NCBI GenBank assembly: GCA_015099395.1
Contig: AP024096.1
Coordinates: 1,798,001-1,862,000, forward strand
Length of the DNA: 64,000 nucleotides
Direction: 5' to 3'
Origin: Ktedonobacteria bacterium brp13
GTDB taxonomy: Bacteria; Chloroflexota; Ktedonobacteria; Ktedonobacterales; Ktedonobacteraceae
Both the position numbers and the translations under genes were made by a program. Numbering within the stretch: the first letter of the stretch is position 1; every line of letters begins with the position of its first letter. The notes under the pieces are model-generated. The model ran no database searches and was not told where the DNA came from. It saw nothing but the letters and a program-made list of their open reading frames with translations. This document shows, in pieces, positions 16,292 through 24,929 of the stretch.

Positions 16292-18156
16292 CGCATCTCT
16301 TTCAGCCATTCGAGCTCTTTGCTCAACAACATCTTGATCATCCAGCGATCGTCGTCGGAGAAACAATTCACAGCTATGGAGCGTTGCAGACCCAGGTGAC
16401 TTGGATTTCCAATGCACTGCGTAGGCAAAGGCTGGAACGCGGGCGCATCGGCCTCTATTTTGAGCGTGGCAGCCATCCAGTTCTCACCATTGCCGGGCTT
16501 CTGGGTATTATGCGCGCTGGCACCATGATTCCGCTTGAATCTTCGTTGCCCGCGCATCGCCTCGCCGCAATGATCGAAGACGCACAAATAGAGCTGATCG
16601 TCTCTTGTGAGCAACTGCTCCCACGCCTCAAACGGCAGTGTGCTCTGCCAACGATCAGTATTGAGGAGCTCTTAATTGAGGGACCCTTACAACTAGAATC
16701 GCCGATGGTGCATGAAGCGGTGCATGAAGCGGTACATGGAGAGGATGAAAGCACGCTACCTGCCTACATCCTCTATACCTCGGGCAGTAGTGGCCGTCCG
16801 AAAGGCGTCATCATTGGTCGGGCATCGCTCCTTTACTTTATCGAGCGGTTCAACGCCGGGCTGGGCATCAGTCCACAGGATCGATGCAGCCAATTTTTTA
16901 ATCTGAGCTTTGATGCGTCCTGGGCCGATCTCAGCGTCTTATGGGCGGGGGCAACGCTCTATCCGGTCCCCTCTGATGCAGTGCTTGGAGGCGAAGCTCT
17001 TTTTTCCTTTCTGCAAAACCATGCGTTGACAGTTTCCACGGCTACTCCTTCCGTCTGGGCAACACTGCCAGACGCATTCCATCAGATTCCAGCATTGCAC
17101 CTCGCCGTGATGGGAGGCGAGCCTATTCCTCCTTCCTTACAGCAACGCTTCTCTTATCCAGGTCTGAAACTGGTCAATGCCTATGGCCTGACGGAAACCA
17201 CGGTGTGTTGTGCTCTCTCGAAACATGCTCCGGAGAAGCTCTATCCCGTGGAAGGAACAACGTTTTCTATTCGAGATGAACAGCTTGCTCCGGTCGCTCC
17301 AGGCATCTTCGGTGAACTCTGCATTGCTGGCGAGAGCCTGGCAGAAGGCTACACAGATGCTGTTCTCACACAAGAACGGTTTTTTACTGATGAGCATGGC
17401 ACGCGTTTTCTGCGCACCTATGATCGAGGCGTACAACATCCCGATGGAAGTGTACAACTTCAGGGTCGGATCAACATCGATCGAAGGATAAAACTGGCGG
17501 GTAAATTGATAGATCTCGATGAAATCGAAGTGCGATTACAAGCATTACCGCTGGTCAGAGAAGCAGTAGTAGAGGCGTTGGACCATCGTATCGTTGCCTA
17601 TGTGGTTCCCTCTTCCTCCGCATCGGCAGAAGATCCTCATACACGCCTCTTGCACTTGCATCATGAGCTGCAAAAGGATCTTTTCGAGTATATGTGTCCT
17701 CGCGCCTATATGTTTCTCGAACAGCTTCCACTTACCGTTCATGATAAGGTCGATCGCGCTACGCTCCGCCTGCGTCCCTTTACCAGCTCCATGTTTGTCG
17801 TGGCTGCTAGCAACCAGGCTCGGCAAGCGGTCACCCCTTTCGAGCAAGGGATTGCGGCTATCGTGGTCGCACTCCTGCATCGACAAGCAGAAGCCTTTGC
17901 CGATCTGATCCCAGCGGAAGAGCGTCAGCCTCTCGATCCAGAGAACGACTGGAAACAAATTGATATGTCGCAAGCGGCGATCGCGCAAGTATTAGACAAT
18001 GCGCCCTATTCGCTTCTCACCTCCCTTCAAGCTGCCGAATTTGCGGCCGCTCTTTTTGACCGCTATGGAGTGCGTCTTTCTCCGCAAGAAACCTTTACCC
18101 CGCTCGCGGAAATTGCACAAACCATTGCCCAGCAAAAAGAAGAGGAGGTGAGATGA
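16288..18156 (+). CDS. NRPS-type adenylation protein with a carrier-like C-terminal tail
   Basis: 622 aa. It activates an amino acid as the acyl-AMP. Core motifs are A3 YTSGSSGRPKG (from 163), A5 NAYGLTETT (297), A7 YDRG, A8 GRINIDRRIKLAGK and A10 PLTVHDKVDR (481, with the catalytic Lys). A hand alignment to the GrsA pocket gives D-A-W-T-V-G-A-V-C-K, close to phenylalanine-type codes; a one-residue gap near the Trp makes that position tentative. Residues ~560-615 look like a carrier-protein fold, with SLQAAEFAAALFDRYGV, but the usual D-S-L phosphopantetheine motif is T-S-L (Ser579). It is coupled by ATGA overlaps to the P450 upstream and the thioesterase downstream. Confidence 0.88.
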   Translation: MTHLFQPFELFAQQHLDHPAIVVGETIHSYGALQTQVTWISNALRRQRLERGRIGLYFERGSHPVLTIAGLLGIMRAGTMIPLESSLPAHRLAAMIEDAQIELIVSCEQLLPRLKRQCALPTISIEELLIEGPLQLESPMVHEAVHEAVHGEDESTLPAYILYTSGSSGRPKGVIIGRASLLYFIERFNAGLGISPQDRCSQFFNLSFDASWADLSVLWAGATLYPVPSDAVLGGEALFSFLQNHALTVSTATPSVWATLPDAFHQIPALHLAVMGGEPIPPSLQQRFSYPGLKLVNAYGLTETTVCCALSKHAPEKLYPVEGTTFSIRDEQLAPVAPGIFGELCIAGESLAEGYTDAVLTQERFFTDEHGTRFLRTYDRGVQHPDGSVQLQGRINIDRRIKLAGKLIDLDEIEVRLQALPLVREAVVEALDHRIVAYVVPSSSASAEDPHTRLLHLHHELQKDLFEYMCPRAYMFLEQLPLTVHDKVDRATLRLRPFTSSMFVVAASNQARQAVTPFEQGIAAIVVALLHRQAEAFADLIPAEERQPLDPENDWKQIDMSQAAIAQVLDNAPYSLLTSLQAAEFAAALFDRYGVRLSPQETFTPLAEIAQTIAQQKEEEVR

Positions 18157-18905
18157 TGGACGACCGCTTTATCCAGGAGGTATTTGCCCCGGTCCAGCCA
18201 CGAAAAGCCCTGCTCTGTTTTCCGGTAGCCGGTGCTTCAGCAGCCATGTATCGTGCGCTCCTTCCCTGGGTACAACGTGCTGATATCGCCCTCTATGCCG
18301 TCGAGTATCCTGGGCATGGAACGCATCAGCAAGACCCACTCCCACCCACCATTGCGGCACTCGTGGACATGCTAAAAAACGAGGTGAGCTCCCTCCTGCA
18401 GCAGCTACCGACGACGGTACTTGGCATGAGTTTAGGCGGTATGGTCTCCTATGAGGTGCTGCGTGCCATCGAACCGGCTCCCCAGCAGTTAGTGATTGCC
18501 TCTTGTAGCGCTCCTACCCAGGTAGACGCGTCTGTCGAACAAGCAGGTTCCTCTCCCCAAGCCATGTATCGTTACTTATCCAAAGATCTCGAAGTGGTTT
18601 GTTCCCTAGAGGAAATTGAGAGCCGCTGGGAATGGTATAGAACGGTTTTTGCTCTCTGGCGGACGACCTTTATCCCGCGCCCTGGCCCATTGCTGCCATG
18701 TCCTCTCACGGTCTGGTATGGCACGCAGGATCGTATCGTTTCAGATGAGCAATGTCGCCCTTGGCACGAGTTCACCCAGGCAACCTGCCATATTGAGGAG
18801 TTGCCAGGACCGCATCTCCTCATTCATTCCCCGTATTTTGTGCGCGCCTTGCTTTCACTGCTTGCGAAGCAGAAGGAAGTGATTGCTGTGCCTGATGCGC
18901 CGTAG
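18153..18905 (+). CDS. Type II thioesterase (alpha/beta hydrolase)
   Basis: This 250-aa stand-alone thioesterase is of the kind that accompanies NRPS genes. It hydrolyses acyl groups from a carrier, either for editing or to release a modified amino acid. The nucleophile elbow is GMSLGG (Ser93), with probable Asp193 (GTQDRIV) and His221 (GPHLLIH). The N-terminal FPVAGASAAMYRAL is the oxyanion-loop region typical of this family. It overlaps the adenylation gene by 4 bp. In nikkomycin-type units an equivalent thioesterase frees the beta-hydroxy amino acid, a possible role here. Confidence 0.9.
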   Translation: MMDDRFIQEVFAPVQPRKALLCFPVAGASAAMYRALLPWVQRADIALYAVEYPGHGTHQQDPLPPTIAALVDMLKNEVSSLLQQLPTTVLGMSLGGMVSYEVLRAIEPAPQQLVIASCSAPTQVDASVEQAGSSPQAMYRYLSKDLEVVCSLEEIESRWEWYRTVFALWRTTFIPRPGPLLPCPLTVWYGTQDRIVSDEQCRPWHEFTQATCHIEELPGPHLLIHSPYFVRALLSLLAKQKEVIAVPDAP

Positions 18906-18934
18906 TCCAGGCTGAATCAGAGGAGGAATCAATC

Positions 18935-19390
18935 GTGAATCGCGTCCATCATCTCTTTTCCCGACGACACCCCATCACCACATCAGCGTTCTTTGGGCAA
19001 ACGCCTACAGGCAATACCGCTGTTTCGCTGGCAACGATGGAACTTGGATCATCAGAGCTGCGGGTTGGGTATGTCACCACAAGTCCCGGCGGTTTGTTCC
19101 CGGCCCAATACCACCTCGGTGGTCCTGAGATTGCATTCATCTTGCAGGGGCAAGGGTGCATCGAGGTCTTGAGCGAGTGTTATCCGCCAGCTTCCGTGCA
19201 CAATGAGCAACCACTCTATCGCGTCGATCTGGAGCCAGAAGACGTGGTAGTTATCCCAGAAGGGCTACTGTACCAGGTGCGCAATACGACCAGTGCAAGC
19301 CTTTTAGAAGCGCTAGTATGTTTTCCGAGTCAAGTGTCTTCCTACTGGCCTGATGGCACCCTGGCAGATCATGAGGAGGAAAAGCAATGA
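18935..19390 (+). CDS. Cupin-domain protein
   Basis: This 151-aa small beta-barrel protein has cupin motif 1 around PAQYHLGGPEIAFILQGQG (Gln-His...Glu) and motif 2 around DVVVIPEGLLYQVRN. The second motif lacks the usual histidine (PEGLLYQV rather than PxGxxH), so metal binding may be altered. Ribosome-binding site GAGGAGG. It overlaps the SDR gene by 4 bp. Within the operon it could be a dioxygenase, epimerase or decarboxylase acting on the P450 product, but no reaction can be assigned. Confidence 0.8.
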   Translation: MNRVHHLFSRRHPITTSAFFGQTPTGNTAVSLATMELGSSELRVGYVTTSPGGLFPAQYHLGGPEIAFILQGQGCIEVLSECYPPASVHNEQPLYRVDLEPEDVVVIPEGLLYQVRNTTSASLLEALVCFPSQVSSYWPDGTLADHEEEKQ

Positions 19391-20196
19391 GTCTTGCAGG
19401 AAAGATCGCCCTCATTACCGGGGCTGGTCGAGGTATTGGTGCAGCGACGGCGCGGCGTCTGGCTGCAGAAGGGGCTACGGTACTGGCCAATGACCTGGAT
19501 GAGTCGGCTTTTCAGGTTACCCAAAGCATCAAAGCGACTGGAGGCAAAAGCCAGAGTCTGGTTGCTGATATCCTTGCGCCAGAAGCGCCTGCTCAACTTG
19601 TGGAACAAGCCATAAACGAGTGTGGAACGCCTGACATCCTGGTGCATTGTGCAGGTTTCACTGCAGATGACCTGCTTGAAGCGATGGATGAGGTGCAATG
19701 GTCAAGCATGCTTGACATCCATCTCTCAGTGCCATTTCGGCTTGCTCAGGCGCTCTGGCCGCATTGGAAAGCGCAGGCCCTTGAGGCAGTGCCGAGACAG
19801 CAATCCGTCTCCCCACGCAAATTTATTGTAATTTCGAGTGTCGCAGCTCTCTTCGGCAATGCTGGTCAGGCCAACTACGGTGCCGCAAAGGCTGGGTCTG
19901 AAGGACTCATCAGAACGTTAGCCCGCGAAGGGGGCCCTTACAACATTTTGGCGAATGCCGTCCGCTTCGGGTCTATCGATACACGCTTGACAGCGATTCG
20001 GGAAGACCAGAGGAAAGGGGGCCCGGGGCTGGGAATTGTTCAACAACGAAGATTTGCGGCTCAAACAGCATTACGTCGTATTGGCACAGTGGAAGAGGCA
20101 AGTGGCGCAATCTACTTTCTTGCCTCCGATGACTCGAACTACGTGACTGGGCAAACCTTAGAAGTCTCTGGTGGTCTTTTAGGTATTTTTTCGTGA
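19387..20196 (+). CDS. Short-chain dehydrogenase/reductase (FabG-like)
   Basis: This 269-aa NAD(P)-dependent oxidoreductase has the glycine motif TGAGRGIG at 11-18, catalytic Ser150/151 (VISSVAAL) and the YxxxK pair Tyr164/Lys168 (NYGAAK). NNAG is replaced by HCAG. The C-terminal FLASDDSNYVTGQTLEVSGG is standard. It is last in the five-gene operon, translationally coupled to the cupin. A ketoreductase or alcohol dehydrogenase step on a beta-hydroxy amino acid, as NovJ/NovK do for tyrosine, would fit (inference). Confidence 0.9.
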   Translation: MSLAGKIALITGAGRGIGAATARRLAAEGATVLANDLDESAFQVTQSIKATGGKSQSLVADILAPEAPAQLVEQAINECGTPDILVHCAGFTADDLLEAMDEVQWSSMLDIHLSVPFRLAQALWPHWKAQALEAVPRQQSVSPRKFIVISSVAALFGNAGQANYGAAKAGSEGLIRTLAREGGPYNILANAVRFGSIDTRLTAIREDQRKGGPGLGIVQQRRFAAQTALRRIGTVEEASGAIYFLASDDSNYVTGQTLEVSGGLLGIFS

Positions 20197-20224
20197 GAGG
20201 AGGTAATTTTGGGTAGTAACCCTG

Positions 20225-20324
20225 TTAAGGAGTGGTAGGAACACGAGAGGTCAGCAATTCCTGGAACGACCAGAGATGATCCGTCAGCCCCAGAGCCGTG
20301 GCCGCCGGAGACACCATCTCGTGT
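20225..20324 (-). pseudogene. C-terminal scrap of a transposase
   Basis: On the minus strand this reads SPAATALGLTDHLWSFQELL then TSRVPTTP-stop, similar in style to the conserved C-terminus of common transposases (PAMAAGLTDHxW...ELL). It ends at the left inverted repeat of the IS6 element at 20325, which therefore inserted into it. Confidence 0.45.
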
Positions 20325-21253
20325 GGCTGTGTTGCAAATAAAAAGCTGATCTGCTAAAGTGGGTAAAAACGAGCGAAAGAGGTCCTTATCATGAGCAAGC
20401 AAAGCCAGAATCCTTTCAAATGGCGTCACTTCGAGGCTGATATCATTCTGCTTTGTGTACGCTGGTACCTCCGCTATGCGTTGAGCTATCGCGATCTGGA
20501 AGAGATGATGCTCGAACGAGGACTCTCTGTCGATCATACGACGATCTACCGTTGGGTGCTGCATTATGCTCCCGAAATCGAAAAACGTTGGCGGCCTTAT
20601 CTGAACGCAACAACAGACTCCTGGAAAGTGGATGAAACCTACATCAAAGTGAAGAAAGTGTGGCTGTATCTCTATCGAGCGGTTGATTCAGAAGGCAGCA
20701 CCTTGGAGTTTCTCTTGAGTCCGACGCGTGATGCTGAGGCGGCCAAACACTTTTTCTGCAAAGCGCTGCACGTCACTGCCTCTTCCTCACCTCAAGCATG
20801 TCCGGTCGAGGAGCAGGTGTCCCAGCCAACAGCTCTGGTCGACCCCAACATCACCACACTGACTCCTCGGGTGATCAACGTGGACAAGAATGCAGCCTAT
20901 CCCAAGGCCATTGCTGACCTCAAAGCTGCTGGAGCTCTGCCTGAACACGTGGAATTGCGGCAGGTGAAATACCTCAACAATCTCATCGAACAGGACCATC
21001 GGTTCATCCAACCGTTCCCCAGCGGTTGACAAAACCTGGAATGGGCTTCTTTTCCTTCGAGACAGCCAGCAGAACCTTACAAGGATATGAGGCATACAAC
21101 ATGATCAGAAAAGGACAACTGCAAGGGGTGAACAAAGGAGATGTGCGAGGCCAGGTTGCCTTGATTGCCAGGTTGTTTGGAGTGGTAGCCTGACCGAACG
21201 AGAAGAACTCTTCACGTCATCTCCGCCTTCGTCATCGTTTTTGCAACACAACC
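20325..21253 (+). mobile_element. IS6-family insertion sequence
   Basis: 929 bp, bounded by GGCTGTGTTGCAAA at 20325 and the complementary TTTGCAACACAACC ending at 21253. These are IS6-type ends with the TGTTGCAA core. It encloses a frameshifted transposase. No 8-bp target duplication is evident (TCTCGTGT versus TTGTGACC). Confidence 0.85.
20391..21193 (+). pseudogene. IS6-family transposase, frameshifted near the C-terminus
   Basis: The N-terminus is complete (HFEADIILLCVRWYLRYALS; HTTIYRWVLHYAPE), followed by the DDE triad: VDETYIKVK, INVDKNAAYP and LIEQDHRFI. A ~12-nt insertion at about 21008-21020 shifts the frame right after DHRF, giving a stop at 21029. The rest (LTKPGMGFFSFETA...LFGVVA) follows in another frame to 21193. 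The inserted bases CAACCG and downstream CGGTTG form a small palindrome, as at the IS4 break. Confidence 0.85.
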
Positions 21254-21271
21254 TTGTGACCCGAGAGGCCT

Positions 21272-21940
21272 TTACTTGCTCATGGTGCGCAGGCTATCGA
21301 GGAGCGCGGATGGCTCCAGGCGGTGGGTGTAGTCCGCATCGGCGTAGGTCAGGCGGATGGTGCCATCCTGGGAGATGATGAAGGTGCCGGGTACAGGTAG
21401 CTCCCAGGACTCGTCACCGTTGAAGGCGGGTATGTCGGAGCCAAGGCTCTTGAGGAGGGTGCGTGTTTGCTCCTCAATCGAGTAGACTAGGCCAAACTGA
21501 CGAGCGACCTTGTTGCCCTGGTCGCTCAGGACCGGAAAGGCCAGATCATGCTTCTCGCTCAGAGAGAGTGAGTGATCAGGTGTCTGAGGCGAGATAGCGA
21601 TGAGACTCGCGCCCAGCTCCTTGATCTGGGGCAGAACCTGCTGATAGGCATGGAGCTGCAGATTGCAGTAGGGGCACCACTCACCACGGTAGAACGTTAC
21701 GACGACCGGCCCCTGCTGGAGAAGCCCCGCGAGCGAGACCTGGCGTCCCAGAGCATCGGGCAGCGTGAAAGAAGGAGCTTTCTCACCCACCTTCAACGCG
21801 TTCTTTTCTACGCTAGACGCAATGAGCGTGTTGATATGCTGGCTAAGCTGGTCAACGACCTGGGGAGGAGCCTGAGTCGCGAGCTGGGCATTGAACTCAT
21901 TAATTTGCTGCTCAAGCGTTGCGTTCTGGTCTATAGACAT
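21272..21940 (-). CDS. Peroxiredoxin-like (AhpC/TSA) protein
   Basis: This 222-aa thioredoxin-fold peroxidase reduces hydroperoxides in the cytosol. Its centre reads GEWCPYCN with Cys89 and Cys92, a CxxC arrangement rather than the isolated peroxidatic Cys of classic AhpC. This matches the subfamily with a ~60-residue helical N-terminal extension (here residues 1-50), followed by APSFTLPDALG and VTFYRG. The ATG at 21940, with AAAGGGA 9 nt upstream, is preferred over 21973. The gene lies downstream of a TetR gene on the same strand, with a perfect palindrome in the gap, indicating joint control. Confidence 0.88.
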   Translation of the reverse strand: MSIDQNATLEQQINEFNAQLATQAPPQVVDQLSQHINTLIASSVEKNALKVGEKAPSFTLPDALGRQVSLAGLLQQGPVVVTFYRGEWCPYCNLQLHAYQQVLPQIKELGASLIAISPQTPDHSLSLSEKHDLAFPVLSDQGNKVARQFGLVYSIEEQTRTLLKSLGSDIPAFNGDESWELPVPGTFIISQDGTIRLTYADADYTHRLEPSALLDSLRTMSK

Positions 21941-21979
21941 CGTTTTCTTCCCTTTCTTTTTACCAATGAACAATTTTTT

Positions 21980-21993
21980 GTTAGTTAACTAAC
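21980..21993. promoter_or_regulatory. Palindromic operator before the peroxiredoxin gene
   Basis: Perfect 14-bp palindrome GTTAGTTAACTAAC, 40 bp upstream of the peroxiredoxin start. A 12/14 match lies before the tetR gene at 22653, so both genes probably answer to that regulator. Confidence 0.68.
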
Positions 21994-22041
21994 TTAATTT
22001 GTGCGTGTAATAGGATCACTCTGTGTGCTACCAATGGGTGC

Positions 22042-22626
22042 TTATGGAATTGCTGCCTGGTGAGAGGCGGCGAGATCGTCAAGCCACTTTTCGAGGCGGG
22101 TGAGTTTGCGCTCGAACATTTCTGGCGAGCGCAGGCTCTGGAACAGGAGATAGATCCCCTGCATGTCCGCGAGCAGGTCTACGGCCAGGTCGCGCGCCTC
22201 GTCGCCGAAGTCAAGCTGGCGGAACTGCTCCTCGGCCCAGTCCACCTGGAGAGCAAAGAGTTCAGAGGAGGACTGAGCCAGGGGCGTCTCCTCTTTCTCC
22301 AGTTCCAGGCAGAGCGTGGCGTAAGGACAACCATAGCTCATCAATTGGTCACGGGAGGAGCGTCCGATACACGCCAGAGCTTTGAGCCGTTGCCAGGGGT
22401 CTGGCAGGGCCTCAAGAGCATGCAGATTATCGCGGATCTCCTGTAAATGCGCTTTGATGACAGCCTCAACCAGGGCATCCTTGGTCTTAAAGTAGTAGTA
22501 GACGTTGCCAAGGGGAACCCCTGACGCCTGGGCTACATCCGCCAGCGTCGTGCGATGGGTGCCTTGCTGGTACATCACCTGCGTGGCGGCCTCGATCAGG
22601 CGCTGGCGTTTCTCCTCTCCTGGCAT
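22042..22626 (-). CDS. TetR/AcrR-family transcriptional regulator
   Basis: 194 aa with helix-turn-helix at ~9-48 (LIEAATQVMYQQG; LADVAQASGVPLGNVYYYFKTKD) and a helical effector domain with Cys100 (SYGCPYAT) and Cys106 (CLELEKEE). Cysteines in this place could sense oxidants, in keeping with the peroxiredoxin downstream, but that is inference. It is read in the same direction as the peroxiredoxin with a 101-bp gap holding an operator-like palindrome, and a second site lies in its own promoter. Confidence 0.9.
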   Translation of the reverse strand: MPGEEKRQRLIEAATQVMYQQGTHRTTLADVAQASGVPLGNVYYYFKTKDALVEAVIKAHLQEIRDNLHALEALPDPWQRLKALACIGRSSRDQLMSYGCPYATLCLELEKEETPLAQSSSELFALQVDWAEEQFRQLDFGDEARDLAVDLLADMQGIYLLFQSLRSPEMFERKLTRLEKWLDDLAASHQAAIP

Positions 22627-22652
22627 ACCCTTGATCTCCTCTGCAAAAATGA

Positions 22653-22666
22653 GTTAGTTACCTTAC
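22653..22666. promoter_or_regulatory. Operator-like site in the tetR promoter
   Basis: GTTAGTTACCTTAC, matching the perfect palindrome at 21980-21993 at 12 of 14 positions, 27 bp upstream of the regulator start. Consistent with autoregulation. Confidence 0.55.
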
Positions 22667-22747
22667 AAATAGAGTATACATGAGCGGAAATCAGATTGTC
22701 AAGGATAGTGCGTATGAAGCGGGTTCATTGTGTCAGTCGGTGCTGAG

Positions 22748-23992
22748 TCAGACACCGCGACGCCACACGGCGCGGATGGACAGCGTGTCGGCGATGTTGG
22801 TCAGCGGATCACCGTCGACCAGCAGCAGGTCCGCACGGGCTCCGGGTGCTATATGGCCTCGGTCAGTGAGTCCGAAACGGCGTGCGGGAACGCTGGTCGC
22901 CGCCCGGAGCGCCTCGATGGGCGTCAATCCAGCCTCAACCAGCAATTGCAGTTCGTGATGCACGCTGGCACCGTGGGCAAGGCCGCCGAGGTGAGGCAGG
23001 GGCAGGGGGGACACGTCAGTGCCAACCAGGATGTCCACACCTGCCTTGTGGAGGGCAGCGACGGTGGCGAGAACGTCGTCGAAGTTGCCTTGTGGAAAGG
23101 TGTTGAAGCTGCTGCGAAGCGTGTCGAGCCACGTCTGGCTCATTTTGGAACTGACGCGTTCGTCGGCAGCGAGCTCCGTTGCCGGGCGACCCATGATTGA
23201 GGAGTTCAGCACCAGGCACGGAGTGACGAACGCACCGGATTCAGCGATAGTGGTGACGAGTTCGGAGGTGTGGGAACGGTCGATGAACAGGTGTGCCAGG
23301 CCATCCATCCCGGCTGCGATGGCTTGCTGGGTTGAGGCAACGGTCAGGGTGTGAGCGATGGCAAGCTTTCCGTAGTGGTGTGCTGCCCGGACGGCTGCGA
23401 CGATGGTGTCGTTGTTCAGCATGGGCAGCCCAGGCGCACCGAAGACGCTCCCTTCCTCGATCATGATCTTGATGTAGTCAGAGCCATTGGCGACAAGTTT
23501 GGCGACGAAATCGGTGGCCTCCTCTGGAGTCGAGGCGAATGGAGCGATAAAGTTGTGATCGTCGTAGGCCGGCTGGTGTTCAGCATCCGCGCGGGGGTCC
23601 TCATCGCCGGAGACGAGTTCGCTCGGATGACCACCTGGAGCGGTGATGCCCATACCGGCAGAACGAAAGTCTGCAACATCATCGCGCTCGGCAGCCTCCT
23701 TGCGATCCTGAGTGGTCCAGTAGCCCAGCATCTCTAGCTCGGTGGTCACGCCGAAGGCGAGGGCGTTACGCAACCCATCGAGAGACGTGTGAACGTGGGC
23801 ATCGATGAGGCCGGGCAGCAGGGTCGCGCCTTGAGCATTGACGAGGGTTGCTCCGGCTGGCACTGCGCTGCCGACCGCACTGATGGATGCTCCGTTGATC
23901 ACGATGGTCTGGTCGTTGATGACGCGCTCCCCGTCGAAGATACGAGCGTTGGTGATGGCGGTGATCCTCTCCATGTGATAAATCTTTTTCAT
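22748..23992 (-). CDS. Amidohydrolase (imidazolonepropionase-like metal hydrolase)
   Basis: This 414-aa TIM-barrel hydrolase has metal ligands visible as His66/His68 (DAHVHTS), then a Lys in SDYIKIMIEEG, His in LAIAHTLTV and GLAHLFID, and Asp in LVGTDVSPLP: the full amidohydrolase set. It belongs with prolidase/imidazolonepropionase-like enzymes that open cyclic amides or cleave peptide-like bonds. The ATG at 23992, with GAGGAG ahead, is chosen over 24034. It reads in the same direction as a decayed SDR just upstream, so its expression may now come from the TetR-controlled promoter at 24271. G+C is somewhat high. Substrate unknown. Confidence 0.88.
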   Translation of the reverse strand: MKKIYHMERITAITNARIFDGERVINDQTIVINGASISAVGSAVPAGATLVNAQGATLLPGLIDAHVHTSLDGLRNALAFGVTTELEMLGYWTTQDRKEAAERDDVADFRSAGMGITAPGGHPSELVSGDEDPRADAEHQPAYDDHNFIAPFASTPEEATDFVAKLVANGSDYIKIMIEEGSVFGAPGLPMLNNDTIVAAVRAAHHYGKLAIAHTLTVASTQQAIAAGMDGLAHLFIDRSHTSELVTTIAESGAFVTPCLVLNSSIMGRPATELAADERVSSKMSQTWLDTLRSSFNTFPQGNFDDVLATVAALHKAGVDILVGTDVSPLPLPHLGGLAHGASVHHELQLLVEAGLTPIEALRAATSVPARRFGLTDRGHIAPGARADLLLVDGDPLTNIADTLSIRAVWRRGV

Positions 23993-24030
23993 TCTCTTTT
24001 TTCTCCTCAAAGATAGAATCAAGGGAGCGT

Positions 24031-24228
24031 TCATGCATCTTCCAGGGAAGACAGTGAGAACGCTATTTTAAATGAGCCTGCTGCATATATCGAGAAAAAG
24101 CGGCGTATCGACAGTTCTCCTGAGATCCCGCGTTCACTCCAGAGTTGATCGCCATGAGCGAGTACCGCTTCGGAGCGCGCGCGACCGAGGCCGCGTGAAC
24201 TCCCCGTGATAAGCCAGACTTTTGACAA
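24031..24228 (-). pseudogene. N-terminal stub of a short-chain dehydrogenase
   Basis: From a TTG start with AAAGGG upstream, the frame reads SKVWLITGSSRGLGRARSEAV, the nucleotide-binding beta-alpha-beta start of an SDR (TGxxxGxG). Homology is lost after about 30 residues and no active site follows. An operator matching that of the neighbouring TetR gene lies 43 bp upstream, so this was probably the regulator's original target. Confidence 0.6.
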
Positions 24229-24270
24229 TTTCTTTTCCCTTTCGCTTGGTAAATTCAATGGTGTAGCAAC

Positions 24271-24290
24271 CGTATGAACATTCATTCGAA
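24271..24290. promoter_or_regulatory. TetR-type operator ahead of the SDR stub
   Basis: CGTATGAACATTCATTCGAA, matching 18 of 20 bases of the site at 24930-24949 in the promoter of the tetR gene at 24331-24909. Confidence 0.68.
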
Positions 24291-24330
24291 CAGTGGCAAA
24301 ACGTATAGGGTTTTACTATACGTTGAAAAT

Positions 24331-24909
24331 TTATTTCATGATTGCCTGATAGCAGGCATGCGCGATGGTTTGTAGCGTCTGCTCATCGAGTGGGGGCAAG
24401 CCGGAGCGACGATGTTTGGCGATATGTGCGGCAACTCCGATGGTCATTTCATACAGGGCATCGATCGGTAGATCTTTCGTGACTGGTTGTCCAGCATCGT
24501 CAACCATCAGACGGAACAGCTCCGGTAAATTTTCCTCTTCTTCGATCATATCCCCCTCGGGTATCTGGGGATGATAGTAAGGCGAGTTCTCATATTGATC
24601 CAGAAAACGAGACTCGTCCTGGTGGGTATGATAGAAATGATAAGCATTCAGCCACATGAGTTGAAAAGCTCCCTCGCGTGACAATTCTGGTGAATTTCCC
24701 CGTACGAGTGCGTGATTGAAGGTGGTCTTCACATAATGATGGAGTGCATGAATCATATCCTCTTTATCTGTAAAATGATGATAGATTGTGCCCGCGCTTG
24801 CTCCTGACTCCTTTGCCACTAGTGACATCGGCGTATTATGTAGACCACGTTCGGCGATCAGTTTCAGGGCAGCCTGTAATATGGCTTCCCGTTTCTCTAC
24901 ATAGGTCAT
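24331..24909 (-). CDS. TetR/AcrR-family transcriptional regulator
   Basis: 192 aa. The ATG at 24909, with GCAGGGA ahead, is preferred over 24978. Helix-turn-helix at ~9-47 (ILQAALKLIAERGLHN; LVAKESGASAGTIYHHFTDKEDMI), and the C-domain is of the YcdC/AcrR sort. Near-identical 20-bp sites occur in its own promoter and ahead of the SDR stub. With that gene decayed, the surviving downstream target may be the amidohydrolase. Confidence 0.9.
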   Translation of the reverse strand: MTYVEKREAILQAALKLIAERGLHNTPMSLVAKESGASAGTIYHHFTDKEDMIHALHHYVKTTFNHALVRGNSPELSREGAFQLMWLNAYHFYHTHQDESRFLDQYENSPYYHPQIPEGDMIEEEENLPELFRLMVDDAGQPVTKDLPIDALYEMTIGVAAHIAKHRRSGLPPLDEQTLQTIAHACYQAIMK

Positions 24910-24929
24910 TATTTCCCTGCCATGGTATG

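Noticed and set aside
20317..21261. Target-site duplication around the IS6 copy
   Set aside because: Flanking octamers TCTCGTGT and TTGTGACC do not match, so the copy probably arose by recombination or the flanks have been deleted.
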